This document shows, piece by piece, positions 24,918-33,371 of a DNA stretch of 64,000 nt. The notes under the pieces are model-generated. The model was not told the DNA's origin. It did not search any database and was given only the letters and a program-made list of their open reading frames with translations. This stretch comes from Streptomyces sp. WMMB303 (GTDB lineage Bacteria > Actinomycetota > Actinomycetes > Streptomycetales > Streptomycetaceae): positions 5,673,001-5,737,000 of the forward strand of contig NZ_JARKIN010000001.1 of the NCBI RefSeq assembly GCF_029351045.1, given 5' to 3'. The stretch's first letter is position 1, and each line of letters begins with the position of its first letter. A program made the translations under genes and the position numbers.

Positions 24918-26384
24918 TCAGCCGCGCAGGGCCTGGACCGCGGCCTCCAACCGCTTGCCGTAGTCCGGGTCCGCCTTGCGGAAGTTCTCGATCGCGCGCT
25001 GGGCGATGTCGTCGCGGGAGACGCCCGCGATGTTGCCCGCCAGGTTGTCGATCAGCCGCTGCTTCTCGTCCTCCGACATCAGCCGGTAGAGGTTCCCCGC
25101 CTGCACGAAGTCGTCGTCCTCGGCGTGAGCGGCCGCCGGGTGGTCCTCGGTCGTACCGCTCACCGAGGCGTGCTGCCACAGTGGACGGCCCGTCTCGGTC
25201 GGCGCGCCGAAGCTGTTCGGCTCATAGTTCTTCGCACCGCCGTGGCGGCCGTCGTACATCAGGCCGTCCCGGCCGTAGGTGCGCGCCTGGGTCGCCTTGG
25301 GCTCGTTCACCGGCAGCAGATCGGCGTTGATCCCGACCCGGTAGCGGTGCGCGTCGCCGTAGGCGAACAGCCGGCCCTGGAGCATCTTGTCCGGCGAGGG
25401 GCCGATGCCCGGCACGAAGTGGTGCGGGGAGAAGACCGACTGCTCGGTCTCGGCGAAGATGTTCCGCGGGTTGCGGTTCAGCTCCAGCTTGCCGATCTCG
25501 ATCGGCGGGTAGTCCTCGTGCGGCCAGACCTTGGTCAGGTCGAACGGGTTGAAGCGGTAGTTGGCCGCCTCCGCCGCGGGCATGATCTGGACCTGCACGG
25601 TCCAGGTCGGGAAGTCGCCCTTCTCGATGGACTCCCGCAGGTCCCGCTGGTGGCTGTCGGGGTCCTTGCCGGCCAGCGCGTCGGCATCGGCAGCCGTGAG
25701 GGTCCGGATGCCCTGGTCGGTCTTGAAGTGGTACTTGACCCAGAAGACCTCGCCCGCCTCGTTCGTCCACTGGAAGGTGTGCGAACCGTAACCGTTCATG
25801 TGGCGGTAGGACGCCGGGATGCCACGGTCACCGAAGAGCCAGGTGACCTGGTGGGTGGACTCGGGCGAGAGGCCCCAGAAGTCCCAGACGTTGTCGGGCT
25901 CCTGCGACCCGGTGTAGGGGTCCCGCTTCTGGGTGTGGATGAAGTCGGGGAACTTGATGGCGTCCTTGATGAAGAACACCGGGGTGTTGTTCCCGACCAG
26001 GTCGTAGTTGCCCTCCTCGGTGTAGAACTTCAGCGCGAACCCGCGCGGGTCACGCACCGCGTCCGCCGCGCCGAGGTTGCCGGCCACCGTGGAGAACCGC
26101 AGGAAGACCTCGGTCTCCTTGCCGATCTCGGAGAGGAACTTCGCCCGGGTGTACTCGGTCACGTCCGCCGTGACGGTGAACTTGCCGTACGCACCCGCGC
26201 CCCGGGCGTGCACGATGCGCTCGGGGATGCGCTCGCGGTTGAAGTGGGCCAGCTTCTCGAGGAGGTGCTGGTCCTGGACGAGCACCGGTCCGCCCACTCC
26301 GGCGGTCTGGCTGTTCTGGTTGTCCGCGACCGGCGCACCGGCCTCCGTCGTCATGGGTCCGGCCGTCTCGTCCTGCACGGTCAC
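24918..26384 (-). CDS. katA: Monofunctional heme catalase
   Basis: Hydrogen peroxide to water and oxygen, clade-3 type small-subunit catalase, 488 residues. Visible marks: IVHARGAGAYG with the distal His, GNNTPVFFIKDAIKFPDF with the distal Asn, and RLFAYGDAHRYR with the proximal heme Tyr. I took the GTG start because CAGGAGG lies five bases ahead; the frame is open upstream but lacks other signals. A divergent Fur-family gene and an operator-like palindrome upstream suggest peroxide-inducible control. The S. coelicolor counterpart is called catA. Confidence 0.96.
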   Translation of the reverse strand: MTVQDETAGPMTTEAGAPVADNQNSQTAGVGGPVLVQDQHLLEKLAHFNRERIPERIVHARGAGAYGKFTVTADVTEYTRAKFLSEIGKETEVFLRFSTVAGNLGAADAVRDPRGFALKFYTEEGNYDLVGNNTPVFFIKDAIKFPDFIHTQKRDPYTGSQEPDNVWDFWGLSPESTHQVTWLFGDRGIPASYRHMNGYGSHTFQWTNEAGEVFWVKYHFKTDQGIRTLTAADADALAGKDPDSHQRDLRESIEKGDFPTWTVQVQIMPAAEAANYRFNPFDLTKVWPHEDYPPIEIGKLELNRNPRNIFAETEQSVFSPHHFVPGIGPSPDKMLQGRLFAYGDAHRYRVGINADLLPVNEPKATQARTYGRDGLMYDGRHGGAKNYEPNSFGAPTETGRPLWQHASVSGTTEDHPAAAHAEDDDFVQAGNLYRLMSEDEKQRLIDNLAGNIAGVSRDDIAQRAIENFRKADPDYGKRLEAAVQALRG

Positions 26385-26439
26385 GTGCGCCTCCTGTGCA
26401 TCACATCTGTCCTGTGGGCCAACCACTCGACAGCCTACA

Positions 26440-26454
26440 TTGGACTTTGTCCAA
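26440..26454. promoter_or_regulatory. Fur/PerR-type operator between katA and catR
   Basis: TTGGACTTTGTCCAA is a perfect 6-3-6 palindrome between the divergent katA and catR genes, of the kind bound by streptomycete PerR-like repressors. It lies 55 bases from the katA start and 64 from catR. Confidence 0.8.
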
Positions 26455-26518
26455 GTCAAGATGAAGACAAAACCCGTACGAGTTCTGCTCATGGACCCGC
26501 CACTGCTAGGCTGGCCGT

Positions 26519-26935
26519 ATGAGTGACCTGCTGGAACGGCTGCGCGATCGCGGTTGGCGACTCACCGCACAGCGGCGAGTCGTCGCCGAGGTACTCGACG
26601 GCGACCATGTGCACTACACGGCGGACGAGGTACACGCCCGTGCGACGGACCGCCTGCCCGAGATCGCCCGCGCGACGGTCTACAACACCCTGAGCGAGCT
26701 GGTCGCTCTCGGTGAGGTGCTGGAGGTGAGCACCGACGGACGCGCCAAGCGCTACGACCCGAACGCCCGCCACACCCACCAGCACCTGGTCTGCTCCCGC
26801 TGCGGGGCGATCCGCGACGTCCACCCGACCGGCGACCCGCTGGCGGCGCTCCCGGAGAACGAGCGCTACGGCTTCGCCATCGCCGACGCCACCGTCACCT
26901 ACCGGGGTGTCTGCCCGAACTGCGCCGGCGCCTGA
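26519..26935 (+). CDS. catR: Fur/PerR-family peroxide regulator CatR
   Basis: 138-residue metal-dependent repressor. A winged-helix domain with TAQRRVVAEVL and EIARATVYNTLSEL is followed by the dimer domain with HTHQHLVC. Two CxxC pairs (Cys92/95, Cys132/135) form the structural zinc site. His-rich residues allow metal-catalysed oxidation as in PerR, but the exact sensing His was not proven. TAGGCT ends six bases before the ATG and there is no ribosome site, so translation is probably leaderless. Divergent katA makes it the likely catalase repressor. Confidence 0.9.
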   Translation: MSDLLERLRDRGWRLTAQRRVVAEVLDGDHVHYTADEVHARATDRLPEIARATVYNTLSELVALGEVLEVSTDGRAKRYDPNARHTHQHLVCSRCGAIRDVHPTGDPLAALPENERYGFAIADATVTYRGVCPNCAGA

Positions 26936-26987
26936 GCGCTCCCGGCCCGGATCCACCGGATCGGCGGACTCCCCTCCCCGGCCCCGC

Positions 26988-27020
26988 ACGGCCCCGCACC
27001 CCGCCCGGGTGCGGGGCCGT
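26988..27020 (+). terminator. Terminator after catR
   Basis: ACGGCCCCGCACC (26988-27000) and GGTGCGGGGCCGT (27008-27020) form a perfect 13-base stem followed by TT. Confidence 0.85.
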
Positions 27021-27095
27021 TCGCCGTCGCACACCAGGGCGCCGGCACCCGGGGCGTCGGGTCGGGAGGAGGAAGGCACGAGGTCATCGGAAAGA

Positions 27096-27129
27096 ACGAA
27101 GGCCCGGATCCTGAGATCCGGGCCTTCGT
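27096..27129. terminator. Terminator of the first initiator tRNA gene
   Basis: ACGAAGGCCCGGATC and GATCCGGGCCTTCGT (27096-27110, 27115-27129) form a perfect 15-base stem with a CTGA loop, six bases past the tRNA 3' end in the direction of transcription. Confidence 0.85.
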
Positions 27130-27135
27130 CTTCAG

Positions 27136-27209
27136 TAGCGGGGACAGGATTTGAACCTGCGACCTCTGGGTTATGAGCCCAGCGAGCTACCGAGCTGCTC
27201 CACCCCGCG
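27136..27209 (-). tRNA. Initiator tRNA-fMet (CAT), copy 1
   Basis: 74-base cloverleaf on the minus strand. It starts CGCGGGGTGGAGCAG, has anticodon loop CTCATAA between GGG and CCC, the three G:C pairs typical of initiator tRNA, and ends CCCCGCTA. C1 opposes U72, so the first pair is unpaired, another initiator feature. The 3' CCA is not encoded (CTG follows). A near-identical copy lies at 29495. Confidence 0.96.
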
Positions 27210-27223
27210 CCGTTGTGTGCACA

Positions 27224-27252
27224 ACTCTAACCCGGCTCGACGACCAGCGCAA
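27224..27252 (-). promoter_or_regulatory. Promoter of initiator tRNA copy 1
   Basis: On the minus strand TTGCGC (27252-27247), 17 bases, TAGAGT (27229-27224), then the tRNA 15 bases later. It is a good vegetative sigma match. Confidence 0.7.
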
Positions 27253-27388
27253 ATCGAGATCCCGGGGGCGGCTGTGGCCCGTGTGCCGGCGCTATCCCGG
27301 CCGCCGCCAGCCGCCCCGGGCCGCCGCCGACACTTCCGACGTCACGGCAGCGGCCGAATGGGCTGCCCTCCCGAGCCGCGGGAGAACA

Positions 27389-27417
27389 CCCCGTCCCCAC
27401 CCCTGCCGGGGACGGGG
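27389..27417 (-). terminator. Terminator after the Sel1-repeat gene
   Basis: CCCCGTCCCC and GGGGACGGGG make a 10-base perfect stem with a nine-base loop, 33 bases past the stop. Confidence 0.7.
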
Positions 27418-27449
27418 ACGGACCCGCGAGCAAGGACGGAAAGGCCCCG

Positions 27450-29324
27450 TCAGGCCGTCAGCTCCGAGCGGAGGGCCTCACGGAGTTTCGCGGCCCGTTC
27501 GGCCACCTCGGCCGGGCCGAGCTCCATGGCGCGGGCGCACCAGAACTGCCCCTCGTCCAGTTCGCCGCCGCGGGCGCTGATCAGCGCCAGCCGCAGTGCG
27601 GCCCTGCCATGTCCGGCCTCGGCGGCACGGGCCCACCACACGGCCGCCTCCGGCTCGCTGCCCTCACGGGCCAGCAGCAGACCCAGGTTGAAAGCCCCGT
27701 TCGGGCTGCCCGACTCGGCCGCGGCACGGTACCAGCGGGCCGCGTCCACGACCTCGCCGCGCGCGGCGGCGCACATGCCCAGCCGCACCTGGGCCCGGCG
27801 GTGGCCGTGTTCCGCGGCACGTTCGTACCACTCCTCGTATTCGGGTCTGGCGCCGTCCGCACGGCCGAGTTCGTGTTCCGAACCCAGCTCCCCCGCGCCG
27901 TGCCGGGTGACCCGTTCCAGCAGCGCGCCGAGCCGGAAGGCGCCCTCGACACTGCCGCCGCCCGCGGCGCAGCGCAGATGCCGCTCAGCGGTGTGCAGTT
28001 CGCCCTCGCGCAGCAGCGCGATGCCGACCTGGAGGGCGGCCTCCGCGTGACCGGAAGCGGCAGCCCGCTCGTACCACTGGCGGGCGGTGGGCTCGTCGCC
28101 CCGTCCGGCGTACAGGATGCCGAGGTTGAAGGCCGCGTCCACGCTGCCGGACTCGGCGGCCTTGGAGAACCACGGCTCGGCGCCTTCGGCGTCCCCGCGC
28201 TGGAGCAGCAGCACGGCGAGCGCGTTGGCGGCCTCCCGGTGCCCCGCGTAGGCGGCTCGGCGGTACCACTGTTCGGCCTGCGCGGTGCGGCCCTGGGCAG
28301 CGGAGAGCAGCCCGAGGTTGAAGGCGCCGTTGTCGGAACCGGCGTCGAGCGCGACGCGGTACCAGCGCTCGGCGGCCTGCCGCTCGCCCCGATCGGCGTG
28401 CAGCGCGCCCAGCGCGTTGGCCGCGCTGCCGTCGCCGTCCTCAGCCGCCCGGCGCCACCACACGGCGGCACTCTCCTCGTCGCCCGCGTCCCGCAGCAGG
28501 AACCCGAGTGCGCAGGCGGCCCGCGCCTCACCGTCCTTGGCGGAGGTGAGGTACCACCGGCCGGCCTCCTTCAGCTCGCCTCGGCGCTCCAGCAGCGCGC
28601 CGAGGCGGAGCGCCGCTCCGCGGTGACCGCGGGCGGCCGCCTGCCGGAACCAGCGCTCGGCCTCCTCGGCGGTCTCCCGCACCGCGGCGGCCGTGGGTCC
28701 GCTCCGGGCGGCCAGTTCCTCGGCCCGCGCGTGCACCGCCCGGGCGACGCGGTAGGCCGCCTCTCGGTGCCCGTGCTCGGCGGCGGCCCGGAACCACTCC
28801 TCGGCGCCGTCCTCCCCGTGGTGCTCCAGCAGGTCCGCCAGCGCGTAGGCGCCCAGCGCGTGACCGGACTCGGCGGACTGCCGCAGCCAGTAGAAGGCCG
28901 CGGGCTCGTCCCCGCGTTCCCGGTGGTGGCGGCCGAGCGCGTGCGCGGCGGCCGCGGAGCCGGCGACGGCCGCGGTACGCCACCACTCGGCGGCTTCTTC
29001 CGGATATCCCCGCTGGTGCAGCAGCACCCCCAGGTTGTTGGCGGCGGCGCGGTCGCCCGCGGCGGTGGCCGCGCGCAGATGCGGTTCGGCGCCGTTCAGG
29101 TCCCCCCGGCGCAACAGTTGGGCGCCCAGCACACTGTCGGCCGCGGTCGTCTCGGCCGGCGCCCCTGCGCTCTCTTCCGCTGTCGTCCTCCCGACTGCCG
29201 TCGTCTCCTCGACTGCTGCGATCCGCACGGCTGCTGTGGTCTGCTCGGTGTACTCCTCCACGCTCAGGCCCGGACCGGGACGCACCGGGCCCGTCAGCCT
29301 TGCCTTCTCCCCCATAAGCTCCAT
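27450..29324 (-). CDS. Sel1/TPR-repeat scaffold protein
   Basis: 624 residues, soluble. After about 65 Thr/Ala/Glu-rich residues the protein is a long run of about 14 Sel1-like helical repeats of roughly 35 residues, each with a WYRRAAEAGH-type helix and an A-LGxLL-xxxG segment. Such solenoids bind other proteins. One repeat carries an insertion (ELGSEHELGRADGARPEYE). I began at the first ATG; a second ATG nine bases on is equally likely. It sits alone between the two initiator tRNA genes. The partner is unknown, and paralogy with other actinobacterial Sel1 proteins is expected. Confidence 0.85.
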   Translation of the reverse strand: MELMGEKARLTGPVRPGPGLSVEEYTEQTTAAVRIAAVEETTAVGRTTAEESAGAPAETTAADSVLGAQLLRRGDLNGAEPHLRAATAAGDRAAANNLGVLLHQRGYPEEAAEWWRTAAVAGSAAAAHALGRHHRERGDEPAAFYWLRQSAESGHALGAYALADLLEHHGEDGAEEWFRAAAEHGHREAAYRVARAVHARAEELAARSGPTAAAVRETAEEAERWFRQAAARGHRGAALRLGALLERRGELKEAGRWYLTSAKDGEARAACALGFLLRDAGDEESAAVWWRRAAEDGDGSAANALGALHADRGERQAAERWYRVALDAGSDNGAFNLGLLSAAQGRTAQAEQWYRRAAYAGHREAANALAVLLLQRGDAEGAEPWFSKAAESGSVDAAFNLGILYAGRGDEPTARQWYERAAASGHAEAALQVGIALLREGELHTAERHLRCAAGGGSVEGAFRLGALLERVTRHGAGELGSEHELGRADGARPEYEEWYERAAEHGHRRAQVRLGMCAAARGEVVDAARWYRAAAESGSPNGAFNLGLLLAREGSEPEAAVWWARAAEAGHGRAALRLALISARGGELDEGQFWCARAMELGPAEVAERAAKLREALRSELTA

Positions 29325-29453
29325 CGTCGCACCACCCGCAACCCGCGTACACCTCGTATACCGCAGCCGACGAGGTCACTTCAGAGGTTTGTCGACTTCC
29401 CGACGAAGAGATTCCCCAAACCCCCTGGTCCAACTGTCCCCCGCACAAGCGAA

Positions 29454-29485
29454 AGAGGCCCGGAGTCTGTTGACTCCGGGCCTCT
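29454..29485. terminator. Terminator of the second initiator tRNA gene
   Basis: AGAGGCCCGGAGTC and GACTCCGGGCCTCT pair perfectly around TGTT, ten bases past the tRNA 3' end. Confidence 0.85.
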
Positions 29486-29494
29486 CCCGAGTGG

Positions 29495-29568
29495 TAGCGG
29501 GGACAGGATTTGAACCTGCGACCTCTGGGTTATGAGCCCAGCGAGCTACCGAGCTGCTCCACCCCGCG
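29495..29568 (-). tRNA. Initiator tRNA-fMet (CAT), copy 2
   Basis: The 74-base sequence equals copy 1 as far as I can compare, including the GGG/CCC anticodon stem and the C1 opposite U72. Unlike copy 1, the 3' CCA is encoded (29494-29492). Just upstream, TAGAGT at 29588-29583 repeats the -10 of copy 1, but the -35 is poor. A short leader GTTGTxxxCACAACGG is shared by both. Confidence 0.96.
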
Positions 29569-29617
29569 CCGTTGTGAGTACAACTCTACACCACTCGGCA
29601 GGGTGGTCTCACCCGCG

Positions 29618-32518
29618 CTACCCGCCGCTGCCGGATGAGCTCTCGCCACTGCCCTTCTGCTCGGCCTCGGCCGCCTCGTCCAACGCGTCCTCCAGCGCCT
29701 CCTGCTGCTTGCCGTACTCCTCCCAGTCGCCCTTCTTGCGCGCCTCCTCGCTCTTGTCCCACGCGGTCTGGGCGTCCTTGAGCGCTTCGGCGACCGAGGC
29801 GTTGGGCGGATTCTTCTCCTTGTCCTTGCCCTTGTCCTTCTCCTGGTCGCCGGGGCCGGTCCGTTCTCCGTCCTGCTGCCGGCCCTCGGTGTCGAAGACC
29901 TTGTTCAGCGCCTGTTCGAGGCTGTCCTCGAAGGCGATGCGCTCGTTGTAGGCGACGAGGACCTTGCGCATCCGCGGATAGTTGGTACCGGCACCGCGGA
30001 CGTAGACCGGCTCCACGTAGAGCAGACCGCCCTCCACGGGCACGGTCAGCAGATTGCCGTACTCGACCTCGGAGTCACCCTTCTTCAGGATGTTGATCTT
30101 GTCCGCGATCACCGGATCGGAGTTGAACTTGCTCTGCACCTGTGAGGGGCCGGCGACCGTGGTGTTCGGCGGCAGTCTCAGCAGCCTGAGCTTGCCGTAG
30201 TCGCCGCTCTTCGCATCCGCGTCGACGGCCATGAACGCGCCCAGCGTCTCGCGCTTGTTCGGGTTGAACGTCGTCGTGAGCTGGAACTGCTGTTCCTTCT
30301 GACCCGGCATCTTCATGCTCAGGTAGTACGGCGGGACGGCGTTGCCCTTGTGCGTGGGGTCGTCCGGGACCTGCCAGCGCTCACTGCCGCTGTAGAACTG
30401 CGACGGCGAGGTCACGTGGTAGGTCTGCAGCAGGTCGCGCTGCACCTTGAAGAGGTCCTGCGGGTAGCGCAGGTGGTCCATCAGGTCATCGCTGATGGCG
30501 CTCTTGGGCTTCACCGTGTCGGGGAACGCCTTCATCCAGGTCTTCAGTACCGGGTCCTTCTTGTCCCACTGGTACATCTCGACCTTGCCCGTGTAGGCGT
30601 CCACCGTCGCCTTGACCGAGTTGCGGATGTAGTTGACGCGGTTCTGCTGGGCGACCACCGCGCGCTGTCCGTCGGTCAGCGAGTCCTCCGTGGTGTCCCC
30701 CAGGGTCGTCCGCGACGAGTAGGGATAGCCGTTGGAGGTGGTGTAGGCGTCGACGATCCACTTGATGCGCCCGTCGACCACCGCGGGATAGGGGTCGCCG
30801 TCGATGGTCAGCCACGGGGCGACGGCCTCCACGCGCTCCTTGGGGGTGCGCTTGTACAGGACCCGCGAGCCCTCGCCGATCGCCCCCGAGTAGAGGATCT
30901 GCGGCTCGTTGAAGTTGACCGCGTAGGCCGCGCGGTTGAGCGGGTTGGAGAGGTTGACGCCGCTGTTCGCCTTGTAGGTGTAGGTCTTCTCCCCGTTGTC
31001 GTCCGCGTAGTCCAGTTCCTTCTGCGGACCGCCGACGATGGAGTACTGCGTCGTCTTCTCCCCGTAGTAGACCCGGCCCTGGTACTTGCCCAGGTCGCCC
31101 TCCGGCGGCAGGTCCTTCTCGGTGAAGTCGGGAGCACCGTCCTTGTCCACCGAGGTGCCCTTGGCCGCGACCATGCCGAAGCCGTGGGTGTACTTGAAGT
31201 GCTCGTTGATCCAGTTCTTCTCCGGGATGCCGTTGGTGTTGATCTCCCGGAGGCCGACGACGGTGTCCTGCTCCTTGCCGTCCTTCGTGTAGCGGTCCAC
31301 ATCCAGGGTCGCCGGGAACTGGTAGTACCCGCGGACCTGCTGCTTCTGCTGGAAGGTCGGCGAGACGACGTTCGGGTCGAGCAGCCGCAGGCTCGCGGTG
31401 GTGTCGGCCGCGTTCCGCAGCTTCTCGTTGCTCGCCTTGCTGGTGCCCCGGTAGTCCTGCTCCTCGGCGTCGTCGATGTCGTACGCCTTGCGCGTCGCCT
31501 CGATGTTCTTCTTGATGTACGGCGTCTCCTTGGCCTGCTCGTTCGGCGAGACCTGGAACTTCTGCACCAGCGCCGGGTAGAGCCCGCCGATCAGGATGGC
31601 CGAGAGCACCATCAGCCCGAAGCCGATCACCGGCAGCTGCCAGGTGCGGCGCCAGATCGTGGCGAAGAAGAGCAGAGCGCAGATGATGGCGATGATGAAC
31701 AGGATCGTCTTCGCCGGCAGGTAGGCGTTGGCGTCGACGTACTTGAGGCCCGTCCAGTTGTCGGTCGCCTTGAAGTCGCCCGACTTGACCGCCAGGCCGT
31801 ACCTGTCCAGCCAGTAGGCCACCGCCTTCAGCGCGACGAAGACGCCCAGCAGCACCGAGAGGTGGCCGGTCGCCTGCGCCGTCGCCCGCGCGCCCGGGGT
31901 CGTCACCCGCAGCCCGCCGTAGAGGTAGTGCACCAGGGCGGCGGCCAGCAGCGAGAGGATCGCGGCAGCGAAGCCGAAGCCCAGCAGGAACCGGTAGAAG
32001 GGCAGGTCGAACGCGAAGAACGAGATGTCCTTGTGGAACTGCGGGTCCTTCGAACCGAACGGGACGCCGTTCACCCACATCAGCCAGGTGCGCCACTGGC
32101 CTGCCGCGGAGGCACCGGAGATCAGCCCGATCAGGGCCGTGGCCCCCAGCAGCACCCACTTCTTGTAGGGCGCCAGCGCCATGCGGTAGCGGTCGAGGCT
32201 CTGCTGCTCCATCGACATCGCGCTCAGCGGCGGGCGCAGCCGGTGGGCCAGCCAGATGTTGAACCCGACAGCCACGGCCATCAGCAGTCCGAAGACCGCG
32301 AACAGGCCGATCTTGGTCCACAGAGTCTTGGTGAAGACCGAGCTGTAGTCGACCGAGCGATACCACAGCCAGTCCGTCCAGAACCCGGAGAACATGACGA
32401 AGAGCATCGCCAGGACCACCAGCACGCCCGCTGTCATCAACAGCGTACGGGCGCGCCGGGAAGGCCGGCCCACTCTGATCCGTGGCCCGGAGGGGCCCCC
32501 TGAGCCCCGGTCCGGCAT
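29618..32518 (-). CDS. UPF0182 integral membrane protein
   Basis: 966 residues. The N-terminal third has seven or so membrane helices (for example WTKIGLFAVFGLLMAVAV). The rest is a large soluble domain, probably extracytoplasmic, rich in Asp/Gly/Thr, ending in a Lys/Asp/Glu low-complexity tail. It matches the UPF0182 family, conserved across actinobacteria, with no known function. I chose ATG MPDRGSGG, the family start; the frame extends upstream without a ribosome site. In mycobacteria the homologue is next to a PDZ protease, as here (PDZ gene at 33372). Confidence 0.92.
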   Translation of the reverse strand: MPDRGSGGPSGPRIRVGRPSRRARTLLMTAGVLVVLAMLFVMFSGFWTDWLWYRSVDYSSVFTKTLWTKIGLFAVFGLLMAVAVGFNIWLAHRLRPPLSAMSMEQQSLDRYRMALAPYKKWVLLGATALIGLISGASAAGQWRTWLMWVNGVPFGSKDPQFHKDISFFAFDLPFYRFLLGFGFAAAILSLLAAALVHYLYGGLRVTTPGARATAQATGHLSVLLGVFVALKAVAYWLDRYGLAVKSGDFKATDNWTGLKYVDANAYLPAKTILFIIAIICALLFFATIWRRTWQLPVIGFGLMVLSAILIGGLYPALVQKFQVSPNEQAKETPYIKKNIEATRKAYDIDDAEEQDYRGTSKASNEKLRNAADTTASLRLLDPNVVSPTFQQKQQVRGYYQFPATLDVDRYTKDGKEQDTVVGLREINTNGIPEKNWINEHFKYTHGFGMVAAKGTSVDKDGAPDFTEKDLPPEGDLGKYQGRVYYGEKTTQYSIVGGPQKELDYADDNGEKTYTYKANSGVNLSNPLNRAAYAVNFNEPQILYSGAIGEGSRVLYKRTPKERVEAVAPWLTIDGDPYPAVVDGRIKWIVDAYTTSNGYPYSSRTTLGDTTEDSLTDGQRAVVAQQNRVNYIRNSVKATVDAYTGKVEMYQWDKKDPVLKTWMKAFPDTVKPKSAISDDLMDHLRYPQDLFKVQRDLLQTYHVTSPSQFYSGSERWQVPDDPTHKGNAVPPYYLSMKMPGQKEQQFQLTTTFNPNKRETLGAFMAVDADAKSGDYGKLRLLRLPPNTTVAGPSQVQSKFNSDPVIADKINILKKGDSEVEYGNLLTVPVEGGLLYVEPVYVRGAGTNYPRMRKVLVAYNERIAFEDSLEQALNKVFDTEGRQQDGERTGPGDQEKDKGKDKEKNPPNASVAEALKDAQTAWDKSEEARKKGDWEEYGKQQEALEDALDEAAEAEQKGSGESSSGSGG

Positions 32519-32673
32519 CTGGAAAGCCAAGGTGCGCACCTCAAAGATTCGCAGTTGATGAAGCGATGATGCTGGGCCCGCATCGTAGGCCCACCTAGGC
32601 AACTTAACGAAGCTTTACCCAGTTCCCGGTTCCGGGGTCCGAGTCACGTTTTCCGGCACCGGGACGGCACGAT

Positions 32674-33246
32674 ATGGGGATGGACAATCTCTCTCCCGAG
32701 GGCACGCCCCTCGCCTCCGGACCTCTGACCCGCGCGGTCCTGGAGATCGACGAATACGCCTCCGGCCTGGGCTGGGACCAGCCCGCACGGCTCTTCGCGC
32801 TGGTGAACACCGAGCGGCTGCGGGCCGAGGAGCCCGGCCTGGCCGGGCAGCTGGGGCTGGACCAGCAGCCGGACAGCACCCGGGGGACCTCCTTCACGCC
32901 GGTCGAGCAGGACGAGATCTCCGCGGAGGTGCCGCTGGACGAGTTCCTGGGGACGATCGCCTGGCCCCCGTCGGTCGACGGCTGCGCCGTCACCGTGGAG
33001 CGGCTGATGCTGCCGCCGTCGGCGGAGGCGACGGTGCCGCAGGACCTCGGCGAGGAGGAGCTGGCCCACTGGGTCGCCGAGCATCCCGAGCGCAGCGAGG
33101 TGCGGATGACGGTGGCGGTCCTGCGGGACGGGGAGCGCGAGTCGGCGCTACGGCTGCGGGAGAAGGACTCCGCCACGGAGGTGCTCACCGGTGGCGACCT
33201 GGTGCCCGGTCTCGCGGAGGCGCTGGCCGCGACCTTCGCGGAGTAG
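32674..33246 (+). CDS. PPA1309-family conserved actinobacterial protein
   Basis: 190 residues, acidic, no membrane segment. Starts LTRAVLEIDEYASGLGWDQPARLFALV, a stretch strongly conserved in actinobacteria. A central EQDEIS and an acidic CAVTVERL segment follow. Two ATG codons six bases apart are possible; I list the first. It is divergent from the UPF0182 gene and convergent with the PDZ protease gene. Function is unknown. I recognise it only as a conserved protein of the PPA1309 type. Confidence 0.72.
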   Translation: MGMDNLSPEGTPLASGPLTRAVLEIDEYASGLGWDQPARLFALVNTERLRAEEPGLAGQLGLDQQPDSTRGTSFTPVEQDEISAEVPLDEFLGTIAWPPSVDGCAVTVERLMLPPSAEATVPQDLGEEELAHWVAEHPERSEVRMTVAVLRDGERESALRLREKDSATEVLTGGDLVPGLAEALAATFAE

Positions 33247-33258
33247 CCGGGGCCGGAG

Positions 33259-33280
33259 GGCGGCGCCGCACCGCGCCGCC
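33259..33280. terminator. Hairpin between convergent genes
   Basis: GGCGGCGC and GCGCCGCC pair perfectly around a six-base loop, between the PPA1309-like gene and the PDZ protease gene. Confidence 0.6.
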
Positions 33281-33371
33281 GCCCGGCCCTGCGGGGCGGC
33301 CACAGGGGCCGCGCGGCGGAGGCTGAGGGGGCGGCGACGTCCCGGGGGCGCCTTCGCGCCCGGTGCGCCGC

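Noticed and set aside
29325..29453. SigR promoter for the Sel1-repeat gene
   Set aside because: GGGGAAT is present on the minus strand but no GTT follows after 18 bases.
27136..29568. Integrated element between the two tRNA copies
   Set aside because: The enclosed segment holds only a normal high-GC Sel1 gene, with no integrase or mobility gene and separate promoters and terminators for each tRNA.
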